Positions 1-7,329 of a DNA stretch of 17,403 nt are shown here, piece after piece. The DNA lies in the NCBI GenBank assembly GCA_964518405.1, contig CAZFGB010000238.1:1-17403 (forward strand), written 5' to 3'. The notes beneath the pieces are model-generated. The model saw only the letters and a list, made by a program, of their open reading frames with translations, was not told the origin of the DNA and did not search any database. The DNA is from VXNE01 sp964518405. Lineage in GTDB: Bacteria > Pseudomonadota > Gammaproteobacteria > Pseudomonadales > Azotimanducaceae. A program made the position numbers and the translations under genes. Position 1 is the stretch's first letter, and each line of letters begins with the position of its first letter.

Positions 1-161
1 GTAGCTGCGAGGGATTTTTGGTTCCTGGCGAGGCGCGACGACGCCGTGTGGCAGGCACCACACAAGGAGGAGCAACAAAGTCCAGGGGGCAAAAAGACCC
101 GCAGATACCCGCAGATTTGGGCTTGACGGAGCACTAGAACCTGCGCTTGGGCGGGGGTGAA
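1..161. repeat. Structured non-coding flank, probable dispersed repeat
   Basis: No coding frame is convincing here. The stretch holds a perfect hairpin at 46-63 (GTGTGG, 6-nt loop, CCACAC), an exact tandem duplication of the 10-mer ACCCGCAGAT at 97-116, and a 17-mer at 145-161 (GCTTGGGCGGGGGTGAA) that recurs inverted at 17374-17390. Homopolymer tracts (TTTTT near 16-19, AAAAA near 91-95) add to the patterned look. It lies just downstream of the minus-strand rluB. It could be an intergenic repeat, the end of an insertion element or a structured RNA; no known family was identified with certainty. Confidence 0.4.
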
Positions 162-167
162 AGACGG

Positions 168-183
168 CACGGGCGAAGCCGTG
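168..183 (-). terminator. Weak hairpin downstream of rluB
   Basis: On the minus strand, 20 bases after the rluB stop, CACGG and CCGTG form a 5-bp stem around a 6-nt loop, followed shortly by CTTTC. The stem is short and there is no real U-run, so this is only a possible end of the yciO-trpS-scpAB-rluB transcript. Confidence 0.22.
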
Positions 184-203
184 ACGGGTTTCATGGCTAG
201 CGC

Positions 204-1013
204 TCAGGCGTGTCCGGGGAGTTCGGGATAGGGAATGAGCAGCGAGCGTGACGTCGCCTTGCGAGGCGCAGGCAGGCTCGCCATCGGGAGATGCAGCAGG
301 CCGTAGAGAGTCTCCAGGTCGGCGGCATCCATCTCGGTAACCTGTCCGCGCTTTAGCCACGAAGGCAGGACCACGGGTCCGTAGCGAACGCGCTTGAGGC
401 GGGAGAGCCTGTGCCCCCGGTGCTGGAACAGATCTCGAACCTCGTGCTTTCGTCCTTCCATGAGCACCGCGTGATACCAGTGGTTGCGGCCGCGGCCATC
501 GTAGTACCGGAGGTCCGAAAAGCGCCGGGTCTCGCCCTCTATCTCGACGCCCGCAAGCAGGCCGTCCATGTCTTCCTCGGACAGCGTTCCCTGGATACGG
601 ACGGCGTATTCCCGGTCGATTCCCGTCGAGGGGTGCGTCAGACGGTGCGCCAGCGTGCCGTCGTTGGTCAGCAACAGGAGGCCGCTCGTGTTGATGTCGA
701 GCCGACCCACGCTCAGCCAGCGTCCCTCGCGGATGCGGGGCAGATCGTCGAATACGGTTTCGCGGCCCTGGGGATCCCGGCGGGTGCAGATGACGCCCTC
801 GCGCTTGTTCATGACGAGGACGCGGGGAAGTTGTGTCCCCCGCAAGACGAGCCGCCGGCCGTCTACGTCGATGCGGTCGGTTTCCTCTACGCGGTCCCCG
901 GTTTTCGCCGGATGGCCATTGATCTGAACGCGGCCCGCAACGATCCATTGCTCCATCTGGCGGCGCGATCCGAGGCCGTGCGTGGCGAGCACCTTTTGCA
1001 GCTTCTCGGACAT
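204..1013 (-). CDS. rluB: 23S rRNA pseudouridine synthase, RluB-type
   Basis: Predicted to isomerise a uridine in helix 80 of 23S rRNA (E. coli U2605) to pseudouridine during 50S maturation. The 269-residue protein starts with an S4 RNA-binding domain (about residues 4-48; LQKVLATHGLGSRRQ), followed by the RsuA/RluB/E/F catalytic domain. The catalytic motif GRLDINTSGLLLLTNDG is visible, with the presumed nucleophile Asp106. Length fits RluB. The start is an ATG 20 bases after the scpB stop, so it is the last gene of the minus-strand operon; scpA-scpB-rluB adjacency is common in proteobacteria and supports RluB over RluE/RluF. The C-terminal tail after about residue 230 is basic and unstructured-looking. 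Family assignment is firm; the exact target base is inferred from the family. Confidence 0.93.
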   Translation of the reverse strand: MSEKLQKVLATHGLGSRRQMEQWIVAGRVQINGHPAKTGDRVEETDRIDVDGRRLVLRGTQLPRVLVMNKREGVICTRRDPQGRETVFDDLPRIREGRWLSVGRLDINTSGLLLLTNDGTLAHRLTHPSTGIDREYAVRIQGTLSEEDMDGLLAGVEIEGETRRFSDLRYYDGRGRNHWYHAVLMEGRKHEVRDLFQHRGHRLSRLKRVRYGPVVLPSWLKRGQVTEMDAADLETLYGLLHLPMASLPAPRKATSRSLLIPYPELPGHA

Positions 1014-1033
1014 TTCATTCGCCGCAGATCCAG

Positions 1034-1711
1034 CTACCGCTCGGGTCTGGGCAACGGGACGATTTCGGCCAACGGTCGGACGGCTTCGCCGGTTGCGGTT
1101 TCGGTCTCTTCCGCTTCGAACGAATCCGCGTCGACCAGGGTGGATTCGTCGTCTTCGGCGACATGCGGGTCGACCAGGGCGCGTATCTCCGAGAGCGGAG
1201 GCAGTTCGTCGAGACTCCTGAGGTTGAAGTAATCGAGGAAAGCGCGCGTCGTGCCGTACAGGGTAGGTCGGCCCGGCACCGCGCGCTGACCGACGACGCT
1301 TATCCAGCCGCGCTCCAGCAGCGTGCGCATGATGTTCGGGCTGACGCTGACGCCGCGCACCGCTTCGATGTCGCCGCGCGTGGCCGGTTGCTTGTATGCG
1401 ATCAGAGCCAGCGTTTCCATCAGGGCGCGGGAGAACCGCGGCGGCCTCGTTTCCCGGAGCCGACTCACCCAGGGGCTCATGGATTGCCGGATCTGGAACC
1501 TGTAGCCGCTGGCGACCTGTTTCAACTCGTAGCCGCGGCCTTCGAGCGCGTATTCGATCTCGCCGAGGGCCGTTCTGATCGCCTGTCGCGGGCTGCCCTC
1601 GGGCAGGTCCCCGGGATCGAACAGGCCAATCATCCGGTCGATGGAGACAGGCTCTTCGGCGGCCAGCAGAATGGCTTCCAGCGCCTGTTCAATTTCCTTC
1701 TGTTTGAGCAT
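1034..1711 (-). CDS. scpB: Segregation and condensation protein B
   Basis: ScpB is the winged-helix (kite) partner of the SMC-ScpA complex that compacts and segregates chromosomes. The 225-residue protein begins MLKQKEIEQALEAILLAAEE, the usual ScpB opening. The conserved block with TLALIAYKQPATRGDIEAVRG and VSPNIMRTLLERGWI lies in the middle, and the C-terminus is acidic and low-complexity (DDEST, EAEETETATGE), as is common in ScpB. The frame stays open upstream to an ATG at 1792, but the extra 27 residues are Arg/Pro-rich and overlap scpA, so the ATG at 1711, 8 bases after the scpA stop, is preferred. It lies between scpA and rluB in a tight operon. Confidence 0.93.
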   Translation of the reverse strand: MLKQKEIEQALEAILLAAEEPVSIDRMIGLFDPGDLPEGSPRQAIRTALGEIEYALEGRGYELKQVASGYRFQIRQSMSPWVSRLRETRPPRFSRALMETLALIAYKQPATRGDIEAVRGVSVSPNIMRTLLERGWISVVGQRAVPGRPTLYGTTRAFLDYFNLRSLDELPPLSEIRALVDPHVAEDDESTLVDADSFEAEETETATGEAVRPLAEIVPLPRPER

Positions 1712-1719
1712 CGCGGACT

Positions 1720-2547
1720 TTAGGCGGCGGCCCGTACGTAGATCGGGGCGTCGAGTCCCCGCTGGACGAGGTCGATCACGCCTTCCCGACACAGTTCCAT
1801 CAGCGCGAGGAAGGTCACTATGACGCCCCGCTTGCCCTCCCGGACATCGAACAGGGCGGTGAAGGGAACGAACCCCTGCTCCGCGTTGACGGCTTTGAGC
1901 ACGGCGGACATGCGCTCCCGGACGGACAGCGTTTCCATGGCGACGGCGTGGCGCTCATGCAGCGCGGCGCGGTGCAGCACATCGGCCATGGCGAGCAGCA
2001 GATCCTTCATTTCCACCGTCGGCTCGATCTTGCGTTCGATCAGCTTGGGCAACGCCGCGGCGGCAGGCTGTATGTCCCTTTCGAGGCGGGGCAGCTCCGC
2101 GAGGTCGCTGGCGGCGGCCTTGAAACGTTCGTATTCCCGGAGGCGGCGGACCAGATCGGCGCGGGGGTCATCCTCTTCCTCCCCCACCGGCTCGCTGCGC
2201 GGCAGCAGCAGCCGAGACTTGATCTCCGCGAGGGTCGCGGCCATGGCCAGGTACTCGCCGGCCAGCGCGAGCTTGAGGGCCGTCATCATGTCGATGTAGC
2301 GCATGTACTGGTCGGTGACTTCCGAGACGCTGATTTCGAGGATATCGAGGTTCCGCCGGCGGATGAGGTACAGCAGGAGGTCCATCGGCCCTTCGAATGC
2401 GCCGAGAAACACTTCCAGGGCATCCGGGGGGATGTACAAATCGGTGGGCAGCTCCTCGATGACCGTATCGCCGACGATGGCGACGACGTTTTCCCTGTCG
2501 TGGCGCGCGTCCTCGAGCCGTCCGCCCGCAAGTTCCTTGTCGCTCAT
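1720..2547 (-). CDS. scpA: Segregation and condensation protein A (kleisin)
   Basis: ScpA is the kleisin that bridges the SMC heads and binds ScpB. The 275-residue protein has the diagnostic N-terminal block FEGPMDLLLYLIRRRNLDIL at residues 51-70, followed by ISVSEVTDQYMRYI and a helical middle containing LAMAATLAEIKSRLLLP. The C-terminal winged-helix region includes VIVTFLALMELCREGVIDL. Its ATG overlaps the trpS stop in an ATGA (2544-2547), so translation is probably coupled to trpS. About 45 residues precede the conserved block, somewhat more than in short ScpA proteins but usual in gammaproteobacteria. Confidence 0.95.
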   Translation of the reverse strand: MSDKELAGGRLEDARHDRENVVAIVGDTVIEELPTDLYIPPDALEVFLGAFEGPMDLLLYLIRRRNLDILEISVSEVTDQYMRYIDMMTALKLALAGEYLAMAATLAEIKSRLLLPRSEPVGEEEDDPRADLVRRLREYERFKAAASDLAELPRLERDIQPAAAALPKLIERKIEPTVEMKDLLLAMADVLHRAALHERHAVAMETLSVRERMSAVLKAVNAEQGFVPFTALFDVREGKRGVIVTFLALMELCREGVIDLVQRGLDAPIYVRAAA

Positions 2548-3776
2548 CCGAAGTTGACTCCGACAGCCGCCCGAACGTCTTCCATGGTCTGCCGCGCCAC
2601 GTCTCGCGCCGTTTCGGATCCCTCGACGATGACGGATTTAACCAGTTCTTCATCGTCCTCGAACCGTTCGGCGCGCTCTCGAATCGGCGCCAGTTCGGCG
2701 TTGATGGCGTCGATGAGCGGCCCCTTGCAGTCGATGCAGCCGATCCCGGCGGAGCGGCAACCCGCGTCGGCCCAGGTGCGCACGGATTCGTCCGACAGGA
2801 GCTTGTGCAAGGCGAATACGGGACATTTCTCGGGATTCCCCGGATCACGGCGCCGCACGCGGGCCGGGTCGGTGGGCATGGTCCTGATCTTGCGCTCCAC
2901 CTCTTTCGGATCCTCGCGCAGGTCAATGGCGTTGTTGTAGGACTTCGACATCTTTTCGCCGTCGAGGCCCGGGACGGTCGGCGTTTCGGTCAGCAACACC
3001 CGGGTTTCCGGAAGGATGGCGCGCCCGCCGCCTTCGAGGTATCCGAAAAGCCGTTCCCGGTCGCCGGCGGACAGGTTTCGCTGCTCCGCCAGGAGGCCCC
3101 GCCCGAGTTCGAGGGCTTCGTGATCGCCGCGCTCGAGGTACGCCCTGCGCGCATCGCGGTAGCGCCTTGCGGCCTTTTTGCCCATCTTGTCGATGGCGGC
3201 GCGGGCCCGATCCTCGAAATCCGGTTCGCGCCCGTATATGTAGTTGAACCGCCGCGCGATCTCGCGCATGACCTCGATGTGGGCGGACTGATCGGCGCCG
3301 ACCGGCACCCTGCTGGCGCGATAGATCAGCACGTCGGCCGACTGCAGCAGCGGATAGCCGAGGAAACCGTAGGTCGAGAGATCCCGGTCGTTCAGCTTTC
3401 TCTGCTGCTCCTTGTAGCTCGGCACGCGTTCGAGCCAGCTTACGGGCGTGATCATCGACAGCAGGAGGTGCAGTTCCGCGTGTTCGGGAATGCGCGACTG
3501 CACGAAGATCGTCGCGGCGTCAGGATTGATTCCGGCGGCCAGCCAGTCGATCACCATGTCGAGCGTATGCCGCTCTATGTCGGCGACATCTTCGTAGTGC
3601 GTCGTCAGCGCGTGCCAGTCGGCGACGAAGAAATAACACTCGTATTCGTGTTGCAGCTCGACCCAGTTCTTCAGGGCGCCGTAATAGTGGCCAATGTGCA
3701 TGCGGCCGGTTGGACGCATGCCGGATACAACCCGCCGGTCCGAGTCAGTGCTGCTCAAGTCCGTGGAATCCCGCAC
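2544..3776 (-). CDS. trpS: Tryptophanyl-tRNA synthetase, insertion-bearing with Fe-S-type cysteines
   Basis: Charges tRNA-Trp; class I synthetase. The HIGH signature is HIGH at residues 27-30 and the KMSKS loop is at 275-279. At 410 residues it is longer than the usual 330-350, because of an insertion of about 70 residues (roughly 187-257, with GKKAARRYRDAR and GDRERLFGYLEGGG) that is also known in Pseudomonas-type TrpRS. The C-terminal domain carries four cysteines, C318-x21-C340-x6-C347-x2-C350 (GCIDCK), close to the Cx22Cx6Cx2C motif that holds a 4Fe-4S cluster in Thermotoga maritima TrpRS. The start is uncertain: GTG at 3776 gives a 19-residue lead before SGMRPTGRMHIGH, and an internal TTG at 3758 would also keep a plausible N-terminus. 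It follows yciO by 12 bases. Confidence 0.96.
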   Translation of the reverse strand: MRDSTDLSSTDSDRRVVSGMRPTGRMHIGHYYGALKNWVELQHEYECYFFVADWHALTTHYEDVADIERHTLDMVIDWLAAGINPDAATIFVQSRIPEHAELHLLLSMITPVSWLERVPSYKEQQRKLNDRDLSTYGFLGYPLLQSADVLIYRASRVPVGADQSAHIEVMREIARRFNYIYGREPDFEDRARAAIDKMGKKAARRYRDARRAYLERGDHEALELGRGLLAEQRNLSAGDRERLFGYLEGGGRAILPETRVLLTETPTVPGLDGEKMSKSYNNAIDLREDPKEVERKIRTMPTDPARVRRRDPGNPEKCPVFALHKLLSDESVRTWADAGCRSAGIGCIDCKGPLIDAINAELAPIRERAERFEDDEELVKSVIVEGSETARDVARQTMEDVRAAVGVNFG

Positions 3777-3788
3777 AACGCTAAGGAA

Positions 3789-4400
3789 TTATAGCTCGAA
3801 CGGTCCCAGACCGGTCCGGGCCACGACGGGCGTTTCGTCGGTGAGGTCGATCACCGTGGTCGGGTTCCGCGAGCAGGCGCCGCTGTCGATGACAAGGTCG
3901 ATCGCGTGTTCCAGCCGGTCGCGAACGTCATCGGCTTCGGTGAGGGCAAAGTCCTCGCCCGGCAATTGCAACGTCGTCGACATCATCGCCTCGTTGAGGT
4001 GCGCCAGGAGTCCAAGCGCCACCGGACAGTCGGGCACCCGCAGACCGATGGTGCGCCTGGGACTCAACAGGCGGCGCGGCACTTCGCGCGTCGCTCTCAG
4101 GATGAAGGTGTAGGGGCCGGGCGTATAGCGCCGGATCAGGCGGTAACTCGCGTTGTCCACCGCGGCGTAGGTTGCGAGCTCCGACAGGTCGCGGCACATG
4201 AGCGTAAAGAGATGCCGGGGCTGCAGCCGCCGGATGTTGCGAATCCGGTCGAGCGCGCCCTTGTCGCCGATGTGGCAACCCAGCGCGTAGGTGGAATCGG
4301 TGGGGTAAGCGACCACGCCGCCGGCGCGGACGATTTCCGCGGCGCGGGCCAGCAGGCGTTGTTGGGGATGCGTGGGATGCACGCTGAAGAATTGGCTCAT
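3789..4400 (-). CDS. yciO: YciO-type YrdC/Sua5-domain protein
   Basis: A YrdC-fold protein of 203 residues from the family containing threonylcarbamoyl-AMP synthases (TsaC/Sua5), which act in t6A37 tRNA modification. Sequence points to the YciO branch: it opens MSQFFSVHPTHPQQRLLARA and contains VAYPTDSTYALGCHIGDK, FTLMCRDLSEL and PTTVIDLTDETPVV, all close to remembered E. coli YciO. Whether YciO itself makes t6A is less settled than for TsaC, so the reaction is left open. The frame stays open to an ATG at 4442, but the family start is the ATG at 4400. It is the first gene of the minus-strand operon, 12 bases ahead of trpS, and diverges from yciB. Confidence 0.9.
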   Translation of the reverse strand: MSQFFSVHPTHPQQRLLARAAEIVRAGGVVAYPTDSTYALGCHIGDKGALDRIRNIRRLQPRHLFTLMCRDLSELATYAAVDNASYRLIRRYTPGPYTFILRATREVPRRLLSPRRTIGLRVPDCPVALGLLAHLNEAMMSTTLQLPGEDFALTEADDVRDRLEHAIDLVIDSGACSRNPTTVIDLTDETPVVARTGLGPFEL

Positions 4401-4440
4401 AGCGGATATTATCGCGGAAACACTTTGCATCCGCGAAAGC
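4401..4440. promoter_or_regulatory. Divergent yciO/yciB promoter gap with inverted repeat
   Basis: Only 40 bases separate the two divergent starts. They contain an exact 7-bp inverted repeat, TCGCGGA (4412-4418) and TCCGCGA (4430-4436), with an 11-bp spacer. On the minus strand GATAAT (4408-4413) resembles a -10 box only a few bases from the yciO ATG, which would give a nearly leaderless transcript. No clear -35 is visible. The repeat could be an operator serving both directions or simply a hairpin. Confidence 0.35.
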
Positions 4441-4998
4441 ATGAAACAGTTGGTCGACTTCTTGCCGGTAGTCGCTTTCGTGGGCGTCTATGTCTTCACC
4501 GACATATTCGTCGCGACCGCGGCCCTGATGGCGACCGCCGTGGCGCAGTTCGCCATATTCAAGCTCATGGGCTGGCCCATCAGCCGCCAGATGCTGGTCG
4601 TGATATGCGTCGCGTTGATTTCGGGCGCCCTGACGCTCGCGCTGCAGGACAAGACATTCATTCAGTGGAAGCCTACGATCATCTACTGGATCATGGGCGG
4701 CGCCATCATTGGAAGCAGGTATGTCGGGCGCGGTGATTACATCCAGAAGGCCATGGGCAAGATGCTGGTATTGCCGGAAGCGACTTGGGCCCGCCTGACA
4801 TTCGGATGGGGCGGAGCGATGTTCGTCGCGGGCATAGCGAATCTAGGCGTCGCCTACGGCTTCAGCGAACAGGCTTGGGTGCTGTACAAGTTCGTGTCCG
4901 CTTTCGCTATTCCCCTGGTGCTGACGCTGGGCAGCGTCGCCTACTTGGCGGCGACCGACCAGCTTGCGGGGAGTATTGAAGAGGCCGAGAGACCGTGA
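4441..4998 (+). CDS. yciB: YciB/IspZ-family inner-membrane protein
   Basis: An integral inner-membrane protein of 185 residues, formerly called intracellular septation protein A; in enterobacteria YciB is linked to envelope and membrane homeostasis. About five hydrophobic segments are visible (approximately residues 8-25, 27-43, 50-68, 78-92, 121-140 and 150-170, not all necessarily spanning). The family block FIQWKPTIIYWIMGGAIIGS (73-92) is clear, as is MLVLPEATWARL. The frame is open to an upstream ATG at 4372, but that would run into yciO; the ATG at 4441 gives the family N-terminus MKQLVDFLPVVAF. The stop overlaps the next gene (TGATG), so the two are probably co-translated. Confidence 0.94.
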   Translation: MKQLVDFLPVVAFVGVYVFTDIFVATAALMATAVAQFAIFKLMGWPISRQMLVVICVALISGALTLALQDKTFIQWKPTIIYWIMGGAIIGSRYVGRGDYIQKAMGKMLVLPEATWARLTFGWGGAMFVAGIANLGVAYGFSEQAWVLYKFVSAFAIPLVLTLGSVAYLAATDQLAGSIEEAERP

Positions 4999-5657
4999 TG
5001 CGTACCGCGGTCAGCACGGTGTTGCTTTGCGTTTGCGCCTTCGGCCTCGATGCGGCGGCGGACACTCGCTATATCTCGGACCTGATGTACGTGCCGCTGC
5101 GCAGCGGTCCATCGGGCGAACACCGCATCATCCATTGGGGTCTGCCGAGCGGCATGACCCTCGAGGTGCTGGAGGATGAGTCGGCGCAGTTCACGCGGGT
5201 GCGGACGGAGGACGGCATGGAGGGGTGGATTCCGTCTCAGTACCTCGTGGCCGAACCCGTCGCCGCCGACAGGTTGGCGCGGGCGGAATCGGAGATTGAA
5301 CGACTCGAAAGTCTGCTCGGCGGAGACACCTCAATATTGGCGGCCGAGTTGGAAGAAGCGCGGCAGGAGGCTCGGCGCAATGCCGAGTCGGCGGAAACCG
5401 TCTTTGCGCTGGAAGCGCAACTGGAGGAAATTCGACGCGTTTCAGCCAGCGCGATAGCCACCCAGGAAGAGAACGTCCGGCTTGCCGAAGCCAATGCGGC
5501 GTTGCGGCGCGGGCATGAAGACCTGGAAGCGCGGACCGAACGGCTGCAGGGCGAGGTCGATATGTGGTGGATGCTGGCTGGCGGCGGTCTGATTCTGGCG
5601 GGCTTGCTGCTGGGCATCTGGCTGGGGTCCCGATCTCGGCGGCGCAGCGGCTGGTGA
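4998..5657 (+). CDS. TIGR04211-type SH3 / coiled-coil / TM protein (YgiM-like)
   Basis: A 219-residue envelope protein of YgiM-like architecture. Residues 1-22 look like a signal peptide (hydrophobic STVLLCVCAFG, then AAAD), followed by a bacterial SH3 domain (about 25-86; YVPLRSGPSGEHRII and GWIPSQYL). A long acidic coiled coil spans about 88-187. A C-terminal membrane anchor (about 190-210) is followed by a basic SRSRRR tail. The predicted topology is a periplasmic SH3 domain on a coiled stalk tethered to the inner membrane. The biochemical role is not established; SH3b domains often touch peptidoglycan. The ATG at 4998 overlaps the yciB stop by one base; a GTG at 4995 is an alternative. 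The stop overlaps the pdxJ GTG. Confidence 0.85.
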   Translation: MRTAVSTVLLCVCAFGLDAAADTRYISDLMYVPLRSGPSGEHRIIHWGLPSGMTLEVLEDESAQFTRVRTEDGMEGWIPSQYLVAEPVAADRLARAESEIERLESLLGGDTSILAAELEEARQEARRNAESAETVFALEAQLEEIRRVSASAIATQEENVRLAEANAALRRGHEDLEARTERLQGEVDMWWMLAGGGLILAGLLLGIWLGSRSRRRSGW

Positions 5658-6439
5658 CCGCCCTCTCCGTCAATCTGAACAAGATTGCCTGGCTTCGCAA
5701 CGCGCGGGCGGGCAAGCGTCCGGACGTAAGCGACGCGGCTCGGACGATCATCGGCGCGGGAGCGCAGGGCATCACCGTGCATCCGCGCCCGGACCAACGC
5801 CATATTCACCCGCAGGATGTCCATGTACTCGCGCGACTGTTGCGCTCGGAATATCCCGGGATCGAGTTCAACATTGAAGGCAATCCCGCAGCCGGGGCGC
5901 GCCGGAATGGCTATCCGGGATTTGATCGCCTGATCGAAGACGCGCGCCCGGAGCAGGCGACCCTGGTGCCGGATGCGGACTCTCAACTCACGTCCGACCA
6001 TGGCTGGGACCTCTCCGATGCCCGGTCCGCATCGCGATTGGCCGAGACGATTTCGCGTTACCGGGCTTGGGGTGCGCGGGTCAGCCTGTTCATGGACCCG
6101 GATGAACGGCAGATCGAGCGCGCGAAAGCGTGCGGCGCCGACAGGATAGAGTTGTACACGGGGCCTTACGCGGAACTGGCGGAACGCCGCGGACTGACGG
6201 ACACCCGGGTCCGCGACTGCCGGCGGGCCTACATGGATGCCGCGCGGTTCGCGGCGGGGATTGGACTCGGCGTCAACGCGGGCCACGACCTGAACCTCGA
6301 TAACTTGGCGCATTTCATCGCGATCGGCAACATCGACGAAGTGTCTATCGGTCACGCCCTGATAAGCGACGCGCTCGAATTCGGGCTTGCCGCAACTGTG
6401 GGAAAATATCTGGACGCCATTGCTGCGGGCGGTGGATGA
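5654..6439 (+). CDS. pdxJ: Pyridoxine 5'-phosphate synthase
   Basis: PdxJ condenses 1-deoxyxylulose 5-phosphate with 3-amino-2-oxopropyl phosphate to pyridoxine 5'-phosphate, the closing ring-forming step of the DXP-dependent B6 pathway in the cytosol. The 261-residue protein is a TIM barrel opening TALSVNLNKIAWLRNAR, with GITVHPRPDQRHI (H43, R45, H50 presumed active-site residues), FNIEGNP (E75), LVPDADSQLTSDHGWDL and GVNAGHDLNLDNL. It belongs to the branch with LSVNLNKI and SDHGWDL rather than the E. coli branch with GVNIDHIATLRNARG. The start is a GTG overlapping the preceding stop in GTGA (5654-5657); an ATG at 5564 in the same frame would add 30 residues read through the upstream gene and is not favoured. 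No recO or acpS, frequent pdxJ neighbours, is present. Confidence 0.95.
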   Translation: MTALSVNLNKIAWLRNARAGKRPDVSDAARTIIGAGAQGITVHPRPDQRHIHPQDVHVLARLLRSEYPGIEFNIEGNPAAGARRNGYPGFDRLIEDARPEQATLVPDADSQLTSDHGWDLSDARSASRLAETISRYRAWGARVSLFMDPDERQIERAKACGADRIELYTGPYAELAERRGLTDTRVRDCRRAYMDAARFAAGIGLGVNAGHDLNLDNLAHFIAIGNIDEVSIGHALISDALEFGLAATVGKYLDAIAAGGG

Positions 6440-6499
6440 ATGGAGGAAGGCCTTGAGAATGGTCTTTGAACGGTCGCCTTGGCGTCGACCAAAAGCGCG

Positions 6500-6504
6500 A
6501 GGAG
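6500..6504 (+). promoter_or_regulatory. Ribosome binding site of the cyclophilin gene
   Basis: AGGAG lies 7 bases before the ATG at 6512 and fixes that start over an in-frame ATG at 6479, which has no such site. Confidence 0.75.
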
Positions 6505-6511
6505 AAGAAGT

Positions 6512-7102
6512 ATGGACAGGCTGTTGCGGCCTTGGGCGCGGTCGGGGACGTGGGCGTCTGCGGCGCTCGCAGCCGCACTCATGACGGTTCCCGCCGAATC
6601 CGGACCGGCCGATTCGCCGGTCGTTGTGTTCGAGACGAGCAAGGGCGCGCTGACGGCGGAACTCCTGCCGCTCGAAGCGCCGAAGACGGTGGAGAACATC
6701 CTCGACCTCGTCGACTCGGGGTTCTACGACGGCCTGATCTTTCATCGCGTCATCGAAGGTTTCGTCGTGCAGACGGGGGGTCACCTTGCCGACATGAGCT
6801 ACAGGGACGCGCCCCGAACGGTGGTCAACGAGTCGCAGAACGGGGTCGAAAACCGCAAGTACACGTTGTCGATGGCGCGCACGGCGGATCCAGACTCCGC
6901 GGGCGCGCAGTTCTACATCAACCTGAACGACAATACGCACCTCGATTACAGGCGCGGCCAGCCGGGCTATACGGTGTTCGGCAAGCTGATCGACGGTATG
7001 GACGTGGCGGACGAGATCGGGCAGGCGGAAACGGCGACGCGGAACGGGATGGCCGACGTGCCAGTGGAGTCCATCGAGATCTTGCGCGCCTATCGCCGCT
7101 AG
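6512..7102 (+). CDS. Exported cyclophilin-type peptidyl-prolyl cis-trans isomerase
   Basis: Catalyses cis-trans isomerisation of Xaa-Pro bonds. The 196-residue protein has an N-terminal export signal (about residues 1-30: Arg-rich start, then SAALAAALMTVPAES), so it should act in the periplasm like PpiA. The cyclophilin core follows: VVFETSKGALTAELLP, FYDGLIFHRVIEGFVVQTGG (catalytic FHR and Gln), SMARTADPDSAGAQFYINLN, and YTVFGKLIDGMDVADEI. The Trp that confers cyclosporin binding in human CypA is not seen, as is usual in bacterial forms. It sits 72 bases after pdxJ and may be read from the same transcript. Whether it is the orthologue of ppiA or ppiB cannot be settled, so no symbol is given. 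Confidence 0.92.
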   Translation: MDRLLRPWARSGTWASAALAAALMTVPAESGPADSPVVVFETSKGALTAELLPLEAPKTVENILDLVDSGFYDGLIFHRVIEGFVVQTGGHLADMSYRDAPRTVVNESQNGVENRKYTLSMARTADPDSAGAQFYINLNDNTHLDYRRGQPGYTVFGKLIDGMDVADEIGQAETATRNGMADVPVESIEILRAYRR

Positions 7103-7329
7103 GGCTTGGGGCGGAAAACGGCGCGACCCTTCGGCGGCGACGGATTTCGTGGCTCTGGTGCGCGGCGCCGGCGGGACGCGAGTCCGGGTATCGCATATCG
7201 CGCCGACCCGGCCTGTAACCATCGCTTTGCCGTAGTCTTCATTGCCGGTCGGGCAGGGCGCCTCGTCCGGCGGAAACCTGTCCCGCGCTATCATAGGACG
7301 ACACATCTTCACCGACGCGTTGAATTGTC
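7103..7329. other. 227-bp gap before the cold-shock-domain gene
   Basis: No gene was recognised. The gap is large compared with the overlapping spacing around it and probably holds a promoter for the cold-shock-domain gene and argS. TATCAT near 7288 is a passable -10 box, but no convincing -35 and no ribosome binding site close to the ATG at 7330 are visible. Confidence 0.3.

Noticed and set aside
411..1232. Plus-strand frames opposite rluB and scpB
   Set aside because: Shadows of well-supported minus-strand genes with no family motif.
5237..7312. A 691-codon open frame antisense to the SH3 gene, pdxJ and the cyclophilin gene
   Set aside because: It is opposite three recognised genes, rich in Arg/His/Pro with no domain, and long antisense frames are common in high-GC DNA.
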